From contig NZ_JNKI01000023.1 in NCBI RefSeq assembly GCF_000702005.1, positions 1-44,842 of the forward strand: a stretch of 44,842 bases of DNA, read 5' to 3'. The notes beneath the pieces are model-generated. The model saw only the letters and a program-made list of their open reading frames with translations, did no database searches and was not told where the DNA came from. Origin of the DNA: Selenomonas sp. ND2010. Lineage in GTDB: Bacteria; Bacillota; Negativicutes; Selenomonadales; Selenomonadaceae. A program made the translations under genes and the position numbers. Of this stretch, positions 25,715 to 34,436 are shown in pieces. How positions within the stretch are numbered: the first letter of the stretch is position 1; every line of letters begins with the position of its first letter.

Positions 25715-26212
25715 ATGAGCGTTACGACCAAGACTGGTGATAAAGGGATGACAAGCCTTTATACCGGAGAACGGGTGGAAAAGGGCTGCCTGCGGGTGGA
25801 AACTTATGGCATAATTGATGAAGCTGGTTCGGCGCTTTCGATGGCCAGAGCTTTTGCCACGAAGTCTGAGGTGAAAAATCGTATTTTCGCACTGCAGAAA
25901 AATCTTTCGCTTTTGATGGCTGATTTTGCGAGCCTCAATCAAACGCCGTATATTACGGCTGAGACCGTGAAAGAAATCGAACGGGAAATTGTGGCGTTGG
26001 AAGAACAGCTTCCGCCCTTGAAAAGCTTTTTGATTCCTGGGGATACAAAGGCTGGAGCTATGTTGGACATGGCACGTACCGTTGCTCGTCGTGCTGAGCG
26101 TTGTGCCTGCCGGTTAGCGAAGGAAACAGCCATCGCTGAGGCGGATCGCCTGTATTTAAATCGCATTTCGGACTATTGCTTTTTGCTGATGCGTTTAGAA
26201 GAACAAGAATAA
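25715..26212 (+). CDS. PduO-type cob(I)alamin adenosyltransferase
   Basis: This enzyme makes adenosylcobalamin from ATP and cob(I)alamin. The 165-residue protein shows TKTGDKGMTSLYTGERV at the N-terminus. FLIPGDTKAGAMLDMARTVARRAER follows, with the Arg-rich ATP site, and YLNRISDYCFLLMR comes late. All are PduO/MMAB family motifs. Methylmalonyl-CoA mutase or other B12-dependent enzymes are its likely users but are not in this window. ATG 25715 follows AAGGAG. A perfect terminator lies right after the stop. Confidence 0.93.
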   Translation: MSVTTKTGDKGMTSLYTGERVEKGCLRVETYGIIDEAGSALSMARAFATKSEVKNRIFALQKNLSLLMADFASLNQTPYITAETVKEIEREIVALEEQLPPLKSFLIPGDTKAGAMLDMARTVARRAERCACRLAKETAIAEADRLYLNRISDYCFLLMRLEEQE

Positions 26213-26216
26213 AATT

Positions 26217-26250
26217 GGAGTCATCTCGCTACGAGATGACTCCTTTTTTT
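26217..26250 (+). terminator. Strong rho-independent terminator after the adenosyltransferase gene
   Basis: A perfect 12-bp stem, GGAGTCATCTCG (26217-26228) with CGAGATGACTCC (26232-26243), a three-base CTA loop and seven T's. It is the clearest terminator in the window. Confidence 0.95.
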
Positions 26251-26331
26251 GCATAATCTGAAAATTGTAGCAGGAAAATGAAGAATAGTCGAAGAATACT
26301 GATAATATCATAACAATAGGAGGGAATATCG

Positions 26332-28395
26332 ATGAAGAACTATAAAAGTGCCAATATCCGAAATATTGCTGTTGTAGGTCACGGGAAAACAGGTAAGACC
26401 AGTTTGTTGGATGCTTGCCTGTTTGATGCAGGAGCGGTTAAGCGCCTTGGCAATGTCGAGGATGGCACCAGTGCGCTGGATTATGAGCCGGAAGAAACCA
26501 AACGCGGCATGACGATTAATTTGAAATTGGCAGCGTGTGAATGGCGCGATTTCAAATTGAACTTCATCGATACACCGGGGTATCCTGATTTTGTCGGTGA
26601 TGTCAAGGGGGCTATGGCGGCAGCTGACAGTGCCTTGATCGTGATATCTGCTTCGTCTGGCATCAAATCTGGCACCGAAAATGCCTGGTGGTATGCAGAG
26701 GAAAACGAATTGCCACGAGCTTTCTTTATCAATAAGATGGATCGCGAACATGCAGATTTCTACGGGGTAGTAGAAGAGCTTCGCGTACGCTTCGGGGATG
26801 GTGTCGTTCCGGTACAGCTGCCAATTGGTAAAGAAGCAGCTTTCCAAGGGGTAGTGGATTTGCTGTCGCTTCATATGAAGATTGTCACTCATGACAAGGA
26901 GATCGTTAAAGACGAAGTACCGGAGTATATGAAAGGCGAAGTCGAGCAAGCTCGTCAAAAGATGATTGAATCCATTTCGGAGTTCAACGATGAGCTGTTG
27001 GAGAAATATATCGAAGGAACGGAAATCACCGAGGTGGAGACCGCAGCGGCGCTGATTGAAGGCATACAGGCTGGTAAGATTTTCCCCGTTTTCTGTGGGT
27101 CGGCCAAACAGAATATCGGCATGCGGAAACTCATGAATGATTTGGTGGAGTATATGCCGACGCCGTATTTTAAAGTGTCCATTGGCATGGATCCGGTAAG
27201 TGGTGAACTCAAGGAACGTCATACGGAAGATGCGTTTTCTGCGCAGGTGTTCAAGACGATTGTCGATCCCTTTGTGGGCAGGCAGAGTTATATTCGCATC
27301 TTGTCTGGCGAAATGCGCGGGGATGCTTCGTATCATCATCCCAATAAGGATACCGAGGAACGGATCGGAACGTTGTTTACACTGCAAGGCAAACAGCAGC
27401 ATAATTTGAATGTTGCTGCGGCTGGTGATATCGTGGTGACGACGAAATTGCAGCAGGTCAAGACGGGGGATACGCTCTGCGATAAGAGCGACGCCATTCA
27501 ATATGAAGCGATTCTTTATCCGACAGCAATGCTTGAGATGGCGGCATCCGCCCATAAGAAAGGGGAGGAAGACAAAGTCTTTGGTGCTTTGGCAAAGCAG
27601 CAGGATGAGGATCCAACGCTGCTCGTGGAAAAAAATCCGGAGACGGGTGAGACGATTGTACGGGGCATCGGGGAAGTGCATCTGGAGATCCTAGCTGAAA
27701 AACTCGAACGGAAATTTGGCGCGCAGCTGGATTTGGCTGAGCCACGAATTCCATATCGTGAGACCATCCGCAAGACCGTCAAAGTTCAGGGACGCCATAA
27801 GAAACAAAGTGGCGGGCATGGCCAGTTCGGCGATGTGTGGCTGGAAATCGGACCGCGGGATGCGGGGAGTGGCAACGAATTTTCCGAAACGATTTTTGGC
27901 GGCAGCGTGCCGAAGCAGTATATCCCGGCGGTGGAGAAAGGTACGGCAGAGACTTTGGCTCAGGGGGTGCTTGCGGGGTATCCTGTGGTAGATGTAAAGG
28001 TCAATCTGTACGATGGTTCGTATCATCCTGTTGACTCATCGGAAGCTGCCTTTAAGACAGCCGCCGCACTTGCCATCAAGAAAGGGGTCATGGAGGCATC
28101 GCCCATTTTGTTGGAACCGATTGAGACCATCAAAGTGCTGACCCCCGAGTATTATCTCGGAGATGTCATGGGACGTCTCAACAGCAAACGCGCGCATGTC
28201 CTAGGGGTGGATAGCAAGGAGCGGGATATGAGTGAGATTCAGGCTTTGATTCCGCAGGCGGAGCTCTATAAGTTTGCTACGGAACTTCGCTCGTTAACCC
28301 AGGGACGCGGATCGTATGCGCTCGAATTTGCGCGGTATGAACCGGTACCGGAGCGGGCAGCAGAAGCCATTATCGAGGCGGCGAATGCAAGATAG
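26332..28395 (+). CDS. Elongation factor G paralogue (EF-G2-like GTPase)
   Basis: This 687-residue translational GTPase has the full EF-G layout. The G domain has an unusual P-loop, GHGKTGKT, in place of the usual GHIDAGKT, then KRGMTI, DTPGYPDF and NKMD. Domain II follows, with domains III-V after it (EPRIPYRETI; HGQFGDVWLEI; a C-terminal VLGVDSKERDMSEIQALIP). The altered P-loop and KRGMTI switch mark the second EF-G family of Firmicutes rather than the main FusA, which normally sits in the str operon. Some paralogues lack translocase activity and act in stress or recycling; the role here is unknown. It is monocistronic, with terminators on both sides. Confidence 0.9.
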   Translation: MKNYKSANIRNIAVVGHGKTGKTSLLDACLFDAGAVKRLGNVEDGTSALDYEPEETKRGMTINLKLAACEWRDFKLNFIDTPGYPDFVGDVKGAMAAADSALIVISASSGIKSGTENAWWYAEENELPRAFFINKMDREHADFYGVVEELRVRFGDGVVPVQLPIGKEAAFQGVVDLLSLHMKIVTHDKEIVKDEVPEYMKGEVEQARQKMIESISEFNDELLEKYIEGTEITEVETAAALIEGIQAGKIFPVFCGSAKQNIGMRKLMNDLVEYMPTPYFKVSIGMDPVSGELKERHTEDAFSAQVFKTIVDPFVGRQSYIRILSGEMRGDASYHHPNKDTEERIGTLFTLQGKQQHNLNVAAAGDIVVTTKLQQVKTGDTLCDKSDAIQYEAILYPTAMLEMAASAHKKGEEDKVFGALAKQQDEDPTLLVEKNPETGETIVRGIGEVHLEILAEKLERKFGAQLDLAEPRIPYRETIRKTVKVQGRHKKQSGGHGQFGDVWLEIGPRDAGSGNEFSETIFGGSVPKQYIPAVEKGTAETLAQGVLAGYPVVDVKVNLYDGSYHPVDSSEAAFKTAAALAIKKGVMEASPILLEPIETIKVLTPEYYLGDVMGRLNSKRAHVLGVDSKERDMSEIQALIPQAELYKFATELRSLTQGRGSYALEFARYEPVPERAAEAIIEAANAR

Positions 28396-28419
28396 CATTG
28401 ACTAGGATTAAGAATAAAT

Positions 28420-28453
28420 AAGGCCTTTCCTAATGAAATCGGAAGGGCCTTTT
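28420..28453 (+). terminator. Rho-independent terminator after the EF-G paralogue
   Basis: AAGGCCTTTCC (28420-28430) pairs with GGAAGGGCCTT (28441-28451) with one G-T pair and a ten-base loop. It ends in a short T run. Confidence 0.85.
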
Positions 28454-28542
28454 AACTTGCAAATAGGGACTAAAGATGTTAGGATATTAAAAGTAACTGT
28501 TAATTTTACAGTAAATCTTAAAAAGAAAAGAGATTATGAATT

Positions 28543-29697
28543 ATGTGGGAAAAAGTTTGCGCAGGTATGTTGGGCGCTATGATGATTACAGGGTCGGCAG
28601 CTGGACTTTCGGCGAATATGGTCAGTGCTGCGCCGGTGGAGGAAACTGCTGCACAGCCAGCTCAAACGCAGAAGGTAGAGCAGCCGATGAAGATTAGCAT
28701 CAACCTTGCTGCCCGTTCGTTAGCACTTTATCAGGGGACGACGAAAATCCGTCTGTATCCGATTGCTCCGGGAACGGCTTACACGCCGACTCCGACCGGC
28801 TATTATAAAATCCTCGAGAAGGAAGTAAATCCGACTTGGACGGATCCGGCTACGGGCTATTCCATTCCTTCGGGCCCGGATTGCCCGCTGGGTTATCGTT
28901 GGATGACGGTTACGGGCAATATCGGCATTCATGGAACCAATAACCCGGCTTCTATCGGAACGTATGCATCGCATGGTTGCATGCGCATGTTTGAAAAGGA
29001 TGTCGAGGCACTTTATGATCTGGTGGAAGTAGGCACGCCGGTTGAAATTACTTATAACCGCGTTGTCGTTGAAAAAGCTCCGGATGATACGGTGGTCTAT
29101 TACATTTATCCGGATGGGTATGGCTGGCAGAAGCTGTCGGTAGCTGATGTTCACAAATGGCTGGCTGGCTATGGCGTTGGCAACTTCGAATCCGATGAGG
29201 ATATTCAGGCGAAAATCAACGCTTCCGATGGCAATCCCACGTATGTTGGCAAGGTCTATCCGCTCTATGTCAATGGGAAAAAGCTTACCAATAATGCGGT
29301 AAACAAAGATGGTGTGACGTATCTGCCAGCGATTGATTTGGCCAATGCCGTCAATGTAAATCTTGGTTGGGATGCAGCAACCCATAAGCTTATCAGCACG
29401 CTGGGCAGTGCCGAGGGTGTCGATAAACGCGATGTGCTTTACTGCAAAGCCGAAGATACGAAAACCCTCTTTAACCTGACGGGCAGCATCAACGATGCGA
29501 AACAGTTCGTTTTGACGACAGCCGCACAGCCGGAAACGCCGAAGACGGAAACTCCGGAAGTAAAGACCGAAGAGAAAACGGCTGAAACGCCGCAGCAGGT
29601 AGCCAATGAGCAGCCGAAGGCTGAGGACAAAGCTGTTGATGGCAGCAAAAGCAAAAAATCGTTAAAACAGATTTACAAAGAAGCAACAAAGAAGTAA
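28543..29697 (+). CDS. Secreted L,D-transpeptidase (YkuD domain)
   Basis: This 384-residue exported protein would cross-link peptidoglycan or attach proteins to it. A signal peptide (GMLGAMMITGSAAGLSANMVSAAP) is followed by the YkuD catalytic domain at about 45-170. That domain has the motif GIHGTNNPASIG...SHGCMRM, with catalytic C146. A domain like the stalk of copper amine oxidases (about 225-290, LYVNGKKLTNNAV...TYLPAIDLA) comes next. A low-complexity Pro/Glu/Thr/Lys tail then ends in a basic stretch. In Selenomonas-type diderms such tails may span the wall. The ribosome-binding site before ATG 28543 is weak. It precedes polA by 59 bases, so co-transcription is uncertain. Confidence 0.9.
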   Translation: MWEKVCAGMLGAMMITGSAAGLSANMVSAAPVEETAAQPAQTQKVEQPMKISINLAARSLALYQGTTKIRLYPIAPGTAYTPTPTGYYKILEKEVNPTWTDPATGYSIPSGPDCPLGYRWMTVTGNIGIHGTNNPASIGTYASHGCMRMFEKDVEALYDLVEVGTPVEITYNRVVVEKAPDDTVVYYIYPDGYGWQKLSVADVHKWLAGYGVGNFESDEDIQAKINASDGNPTYVGKVYPLYVNGKKLTNNAVNKDGVTYLPAIDLANAVNVNLGWDAATHKLISTLGSAEGVDKRDVLYCKAEDTKTLFNLTGSINDAKQFVLTTAAQPETPKTETPEVKTEEKTAETPQQVANEQPKAEDKAVDGSKSKKSLKQIYKEATKK

Positions 29698-29756
29698 AAT
29701 AGTTTCTTGTAAGTTATCGTAACCTATAAACTGAACAATTTGAGGAGGAATCCTGC

Positions 29757-32372
29757 TTGAGCAAGCGTTTTGTGATTTTGGATGGCAGCAGCCTTATGTA
29801 TCGTGCGTTTTATGCGCTGCCACCATTGACGGATTCCCTGGGCGAGCCGACCAATGCGATATTTGGTTTTTCCAATATGCTCACCAAGCTGTTGGGGGAG
29901 CTGAAACCGGATTCGTTGGTTATCGCTTTTGATAAGGGAAAAAAGACGTTCCGCACGGAACGTTATCCGGAATACAAGGGAACGCGTGACAAGACCCCGG
30001 AAGAGCTCCTCGCCCAAATCCCGCTGCTGCATGAATTTGCAGCAGCTTTTGGCGTTTCTTTTATGGAAAAAGAGCGTTATGAGGCTGATGATATCATCGG
30101 AACCCTGGCAACAAAGGCTGCTGCGGCAGGTCATGATGTCATGGTAGTCACTGGGGATAAGGATGCATTGCAGCTGGTGCGCCCGAACCTTCGCGTCATG
30201 TTGACGAAGAAGGGGATATCCGAGCTAAAAGCCTATGACGAAGAAGTATTTCGGGAGGAATACGGCTTTGAGCCGATTCGACTGATTGACCTCAAGGGAT
30301 TGATGGGCGATAATTCCGACAATATTCCGGGGGTCCCCGGCGTGGGACCCAAAACGGCAACGAAACTGTTGCTGGAATATGGGACTCTTGAAAATGTCTT
30401 GGACAACATTGAGGCAATTTCTGGCAAGAAACTAAAGGAACGCTTGACGGAAAATCGCGATCAGGCAATCCTGTCCAAGGAACTTGCCACGATTGAATTA
30501 CAGGTTCCGGATGTGGAACTTTCGATGGATGATTATACCATCACCCCAGACCGTATCGCTATGAAGAAGTTCTGTGACCGCTATGAGTTAAGAGGTGTTT
30601 GGAAGAACTTCACGAAAATTTATGGAGAGTCCGATGATGGATTGTTTGCTGGCATGGAAATCCAGGAAGCGGCGCCCGTTGATTTAACTTATGAAGAATG
30701 GGATGAGCAGCAGCTGACAGAGGTCTTGGAGCAGGCAGAAACAATTGCTGTCAGTGGTATCTTTGCAGGCCGTGCCCCGTTTGAATCGCTTCGTCGTGCG
30801 GTGGTGGTTTCGTCAACTGGCGATACGGGCCTTGTCGCTTCGGATACGCCGGCATGGCAGCGGCTGTTGGCGTTCATGGAAGCGGGAAAACCGGTGACGG
30901 TCTACGATTTGAAGCAGTATTATCATGCGGGAATCAAGGCGGGCAATAGCTTTTTTGACATCAAATTGGCCGACTATCTGATTCATCCGGAACTGTCCAA
31001 ATACGAACTGTCGAACCTTTCGCATCAGTATTTTCCGGAGCAGTGTGTACCGGAAACCTTTGACGATGAAATCCTACAGGCGGTATGGACGGCAAAACTC
31101 ATCGCGAAACTCCAGCCTAAGCTGGCAGCTGAGCTTGAAGCACTTGGCATGAAAAAGCTCTATGATGAAATTGAACTGCCACTGGTGGAAGTCCTGGCGG
31201 CCATGGAACAGAATGGCGTTTACGTAAATCGAAAAAGCCTGGAAGAGAAAGCCGCCGAGGTTGGCAAGAAGATTGAAAAAATCCAGCAGGATATCTACGT
31301 GCTGGCGGGGACAGAGTTCAATATCAACTCGCCCAAGCAGCTTGGCGAGGTGCTCTTCGAGCGGTTGGAACTTCCGCCAACGAAGAAGACCAAGACGGGT
31401 TACTCCACCAATGCGGAAGTATTGGAATCCCTGCGGTTCCAGCATCCGATTATCGAACAGATCTTGGCCTATCGCATGTGGACGAAACTGAAATCCACCT
31501 ATCTGGATGCAATTGGTGAACTCATCCAGGAAGAATCCGGCCGCGTTCATACGAGCTTTAATCAGACGGTTACGGCAACGGGGAGACTTTCCAGTTCCGA
31601 TCCGAACCTGCAAAATATTCCGGTCCGTACGGAAGAGGGGAAGACGATCCGTGAGCTCTTTGAGCCAGGGGAAGGCTATGATTATCTTCTTTCGGCCGAT
31701 TATTCGCAGATTGAGCTGCGCTTACTGGCGCATATGTCGGGAGACGAAAGCTTTATTGATGCGTTCTGTCAGAATCAGGATATCCATGCCCGTACGGCAG
31801 CGGAGGTATTTGGGGTGCCATTAGCAGAAGTCACCCCGACGCTGCGCAGCCGGGCCAAGGCGGTAAACTTTGGTATTGTTTACGGCATCAGTGACTATGG
31901 GCTTTCGCGTGATTTGCACATTCCGAAGAAGGAAGCAGCAAGTTATATCGATAGTTATTTTGAGCGCTATCCTGGCATTCGTAAATTCATGGATGACACC
32001 GTAGCTGCTGCCCATGAGACGGGGTGTGTTACGACTCTTTACGGCCGGCGTCGTGAGCTGCCGGCTATCAAGAGCCGGAATTTCATGCAGCGTTCTCTCG
32101 CTGAGCGCATGGCGATGAATACGCCGATTCAGGGCACTGCAGCCGATATTATCAAGCTGGCTATGATTGAAGCGTATCATCGCTTGCAGGAAGCTGGGGT
32201 TAAGAGCCGTATCCTGCTGCAGGTACACGATGAGTTGGTCTTGGAGACCACGGAAAACGAACGCGAACTTGTCAGCAAGATCCTAAAAGAATCGATGGAA
32301 CAGGTAGCTAAGCTTTCCGTTCCGCTTTTGATTGATATTCACAGTGGCAAAAACTGGGCGGAGGCGAAGTAA
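29757..32372 (+). CDS. polA: DNA polymerase I
   Basis: PolA removes RNA primers and fills gaps in replication and repair. The 871-residue protein has an N-terminal 5' nuclease (DGSSLMYRAFYAL; EADDIIGTLA; GLMGDNSDNIPGVPGVGPKTA). A middle 3'-5' exonuclease-like domain follows at about 315-470. The polymerase has motif A, DYSQIELRLLAHMSGD (D near 648), motif B, RSRAKAVNFGIVYGI, and motif C, VHDELV (near 823). The middle domain has lost its metal ligands: the first exonuclease motif reads IAVSGI where DTET would be expected. It is therefore probably inactive as a proofreader, as in Bacillus and Thermus. The start is TTG after GAGGAGG. Confidence 0.96.
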   Translation: MSKRFVILDGSSLMYRAFYALPPLTDSLGEPTNAIFGFSNMLTKLLGELKPDSLVIAFDKGKKTFRTERYPEYKGTRDKTPEELLAQIPLLHEFAAAFGVSFMEKERYEADDIIGTLATKAAAAGHDVMVVTGDKDALQLVRPNLRVMLTKKGISELKAYDEEVFREEYGFEPIRLIDLKGLMGDNSDNIPGVPGVGPKTATKLLLEYGTLENVLDNIEAISGKKLKERLTENRDQAILSKELATIELQVPDVELSMDDYTITPDRIAMKKFCDRYELRGVWKNFTKIYGESDDGLFAGMEIQEAAPVDLTYEEWDEQQLTEVLEQAETIAVSGIFAGRAPFESLRRAVVVSSTGDTGLVASDTPAWQRLLAFMEAGKPVTVYDLKQYYHAGIKAGNSFFDIKLADYLIHPELSKYELSNLSHQYFPEQCVPETFDDEILQAVWTAKLIAKLQPKLAAELEALGMKKLYDEIELPLVEVLAAMEQNGVYVNRKSLEEKAAEVGKKIEKIQQDIYVLAGTEFNINSPKQLGEVLFERLELPPTKKTKTGYSTNAEVLESLRFQHPIIEQILAYRMWTKLKSTYLDAIGELIQEESGRVHTSFNQTVTATGRLSSSDPNLQNIPVRTEEGKTIRELFEPGEGYDYLLSADYSQIELRLLAHMSGDESFIDAFCQNQDIHARTAAEVFGVPLAEVTPTLRSRAKAVNFGIVYGISDYGLSRDLHIPKKEAASYIDSYFERYPGIRKFMDDTVAAAHETGCVTTLYGRRRELPAIKSRNFMQRSLAERMAMNTPIQGTAADIIKLAMIEAYHRLQEAGVKSRILLQVHDELVLETTENERELVSKILKESMEQVAKLSVPLLIDIHSGKNWAEAK

Positions 32373-32373
32373 T

Positions 32374-33198
32374 ATGCCGGAAATGCCAGAGGTGGAAATT
32401 ATCTGCCGCTATCTCGATACAGTTTTGACCGGTCAAAAAATCATGAAGATTGACCTGTTGCTGCCACGGCAGATCAAATGGCCAGAGCCGGAAGCTTATC
32501 GGGCGATGGCTATTGGCCGGACGATACAGGCGATGAAGCGCCGGGGGAAGTATCTCATCATGGAGCTCGACAATGGCAATGAACTGATTTTCCACCTTCG
32601 CATGACGGGACGGCTGGTATTTGAACCGGAGGGAGAGTCTCACGATTCGTATGCGCGGCTGTTGTTCCATCTTGATGGCGGCGGGCTGCTCGTCTATGGG
32701 GATACCCGTACGCTCGGGGCGGTCTATGCGTTAGCTCCAGGGGAGCGCTGGCGCATTCATGGCCTTGCTGAGATGGGACCAGAGCCGTTGTCGCCTGAAT
32801 TTACGCCAGAATACCTCTATCAACTGGTGCAGGGAAAAAAGACGCTCATCAAGTCGCTTTTGCTGAATCAAAAATATATTGGCGGCATTGGCAATATTTA
32901 CGATGACGAGGCATTGTTCTTAGCCGGCATCCATCCCCAGCGGCGTGCTGGTACCCTTACCCAGGAAGAATGCCAGCGCCTGTATGGAACCATTAATTCG
33001 GTCATCGAAGCGGGAATCCGCGATGGTGGCACCACCTTCCGCGATTATCAAAATGGTGAGGGCAGGCAGGGAAGTCATCAGGAACATCTCTTTGTCTACA
33101 ATCGAAAGGGACAGCCCTGCCGCAAATGTGGTACGTCGATCGAAAAGATAACCGTGGGGGGGCGGGGAACCCATTATTGCCCGCATTGTCAAAAATGA
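32374..33198 (+). CDS. mutM: Formamidopyrimidine-DNA glycosylase
   Basis: MutM excises 8-oxoguanine and formamidopyrimidines and cuts the strand. The 274-residue protein begins PEMPEVE after Met removal, with the N-terminal Pro as nucleophile and Glu as the essential acid. It has FHLRMTGRL in the catalytic core. It ends in a zinc finger, CRKCGTSIEKI...HYCPHC. The ATG comes one base after the polA stop codon, so the genes are coupled. A longer in-frame start at 32332 lies inside polA and lacks the required N-terminal Pro. Confidence 0.96.
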   Translation: MPEMPEVEIICRYLDTVLTGQKIMKIDLLLPRQIKWPEPEAYRAMAIGRTIQAMKRRGKYLIMELDNGNELIFHLRMTGRLVFEPEGESHDSYARLLFHLDGGGLLVYGDTRTLGAVYALAPGERWRIHGLAEMGPEPLSPEFTPEYLYQLVQGKKTLIKSLLLNQKYIGGIGNIYDDEALFLAGIHPQRRAGTLTQEECQRLYGTINSVIEAGIRDGGTTFRDYQNGEGRQGSHQEHLFVYNRKGQPCRKCGTSIEKITVGGRGTHYCPHCQK

Positions 33199-33218
33199 CA
33201 CAAGAAGGAGAAGGTAGT

Positions 33219-33824
33219 ATGAAAATCATCGGCCTTACGGGGGGCATAGCCTCTGGCAAAAGTACCGTATCTGCGTATTTGCAGGAAAAAGGTGCCAGCA
33301 TTATCGATGCCGATGGAATCGCTCATGAACTCCTGGAGCCGGGCAGACCGCTATACGAGGCGTATCGCAATCACTTTGGGGAAAAAATCCTGTTGCCTGA
33401 TGGCACGCTTGACTGCCGTGCTATTGGGCAGCTGGTTTTTTCTGACCCTATTGAACGGAAATGGCTGAATGCGACCGCTCACCCGTTGATTCAGCAAGAA
33501 ATCTGCCAGCGGTTGCAACGTTATCAAGCGGAGAAAAAATCCGTAATTGTACTGGATGTTCCATTGCTCTTTGAGTCGGGATGGGATAAAATGGCAGAGA
33601 AGGTTTGTCTTGTATATGTTGAGGAAAAAATTCAGTTGGCGCGCCTTATGAAGCGCAATGGCTATGGAAGGGAAGAGGCGGCGGCCAGAATTGCCGCGCA
33701 GATGCCTTGGGAAGAGAAAAAAAAACGGGCAGATTGCCTGATTGATAACAGCGGAAGCTTGTCGTCAACCCTGCGGCAGGTGGATGATCTATGGAAGGAG
33801 TGGACGCATGACGGAGTTTCATGA
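33219..33824 (+). CDS. coaE: Dephospho-CoA kinase
   Basis: CoaE phosphorylates dephospho-CoA in the last step of coenzyme A synthesis. The 201-residue protein has the P-loop GLTGGIASGKST and DADGIAHELL. A VLDVPLLFESGWD strand-loop follows, with a lid rich in Lys/Arg. ATG 33219 follows AAGAAGGAGAAGG. The longer frame from 33126 runs back inside mutM and is rejected. It sits between mutM and a lytic transglycosylase in a cluster conserved in Firmicutes, where polA-mutM-coaE order is common. Confidence 0.96.
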   Translation: MKIIGLTGGIASGKSTVSAYLQEKGASIIDADGIAHELLEPGRPLYEAYRNHFGEKILLPDGTLDCRAIGQLVFSDPIERKWLNATAHPLIQQEICQRLQRYQAEKKSVIVLDVPLLFESGWDKMAEKVCLVYVEEKIQLARLMKRNGYGREEAAARIAAQMPWEEKKKRADCLIDNSGSLSSTLRQVDDLWKEWTHDGVS

Positions 33825-34422
33825 CAGGGTCCGTCAAAACAGGAAGAGGCAGCATCGCCGCATGGTATCCTGTTTTTGTGTTGCGTTATTCATTATTTTC
33901 GTAAGCCTTAGTGCTTTTTTTGTGCTGAAGTTTGAACCGGTGCAGCGCAGTTATTTTTATGTTTATCCTTATCATGATACGGTGATGAAGTACGCTTCCC
34001 TGTATCATGTGGATAGCAATCTTACGGCAGCTGTCATCAAGAAGGAGAGTAAATTCAAACGGGAAGTTCATTCCCATCGTGGAGCCATTGGGCTTATGCA
34101 GATTATGCCGGATACGGCAAAATGGATTGCCGGGCAGCTGGGGGATACAAACTACTCGGAAGAAGGGCTTCATGAACCGGATCGCAACATTCGGTATGGA
34201 ACCTGGTATCTTTCTACCCTGCAAAAAGAATTTCACGGAAATAATGTGTTAGCCTTGGCGGCGTATAACGCTGGCCGGGGAAACGTACAGGAATGGATAA
34301 AACAATATAATTGGCCAGAAGATTTTTCGGACATCGATGCCATTCCCTTTGCGGAGACGCGGGATTATGTCCGGCAGGTTCTGGCTGATGAGAAGAAGTA
34401 TCGGGAGCTTTATCCGGAGTAA
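33808..34422 (+). CDS. Membrane-anchored lytic transglycosylase (SLT domain)
   Basis: This enzyme cleaves peptidoglycan glycan strands with formation of 1,6-anhydro ends. The 204-residue protein has a basic N-terminus, one signal-anchor helix (about 22-44) and an SLT domain with KKESKF, where the Glu is catalytic. GAIGLMQIMP and LALAAYNAGRGNVQEW follow, all classic SLT motifs. ATG 33808 follows AAGGAG at eight bases and overlaps the end of coaE by 17 bases. In Firmicutes this gene commonly follows coaE. The in-frame upstream start at 33742 is embedded in coaE. Confidence 0.93.
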   Translation: MTEFHDRVRQNRKRQHRRMVSCFCVALFIIFVSLSAFFVLKFEPVQRSYFYVYPYHDTVMKYASLYHVDSNLTAAVIKKESKFKREVHSHRGAIGLMQIMPDTAKWIAGQLGDTNYSEEGLHEPDRNIRYGTWYLSTLQKEFHGNNVLALAAYNAGRGNVQEWIKQYNWPEDFSDIDAIPFAETRDYVRQVLADEKKYRELYPE

Positions 34423-34436
34423 GAGGAGTTCGGGGA

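Noticed and set aside
26308-27681. Long minus-strand open frame of 457 codons
   Set aside because: It is fully antisense to the EF-G paralogue, has no ribosome-binding site and encodes a His/Arg/Ile/Leu-rich, unfamily-like sequence typical of a shadow of a GC-rich coding strand.
33126-33218. N-terminal extension of coaE
   Set aside because: It overlaps the 3' end of mutM in another frame. The ribosome-binding site and the family's N-terminus (KIIGLTGGIASGKST) both support ATG 33219.
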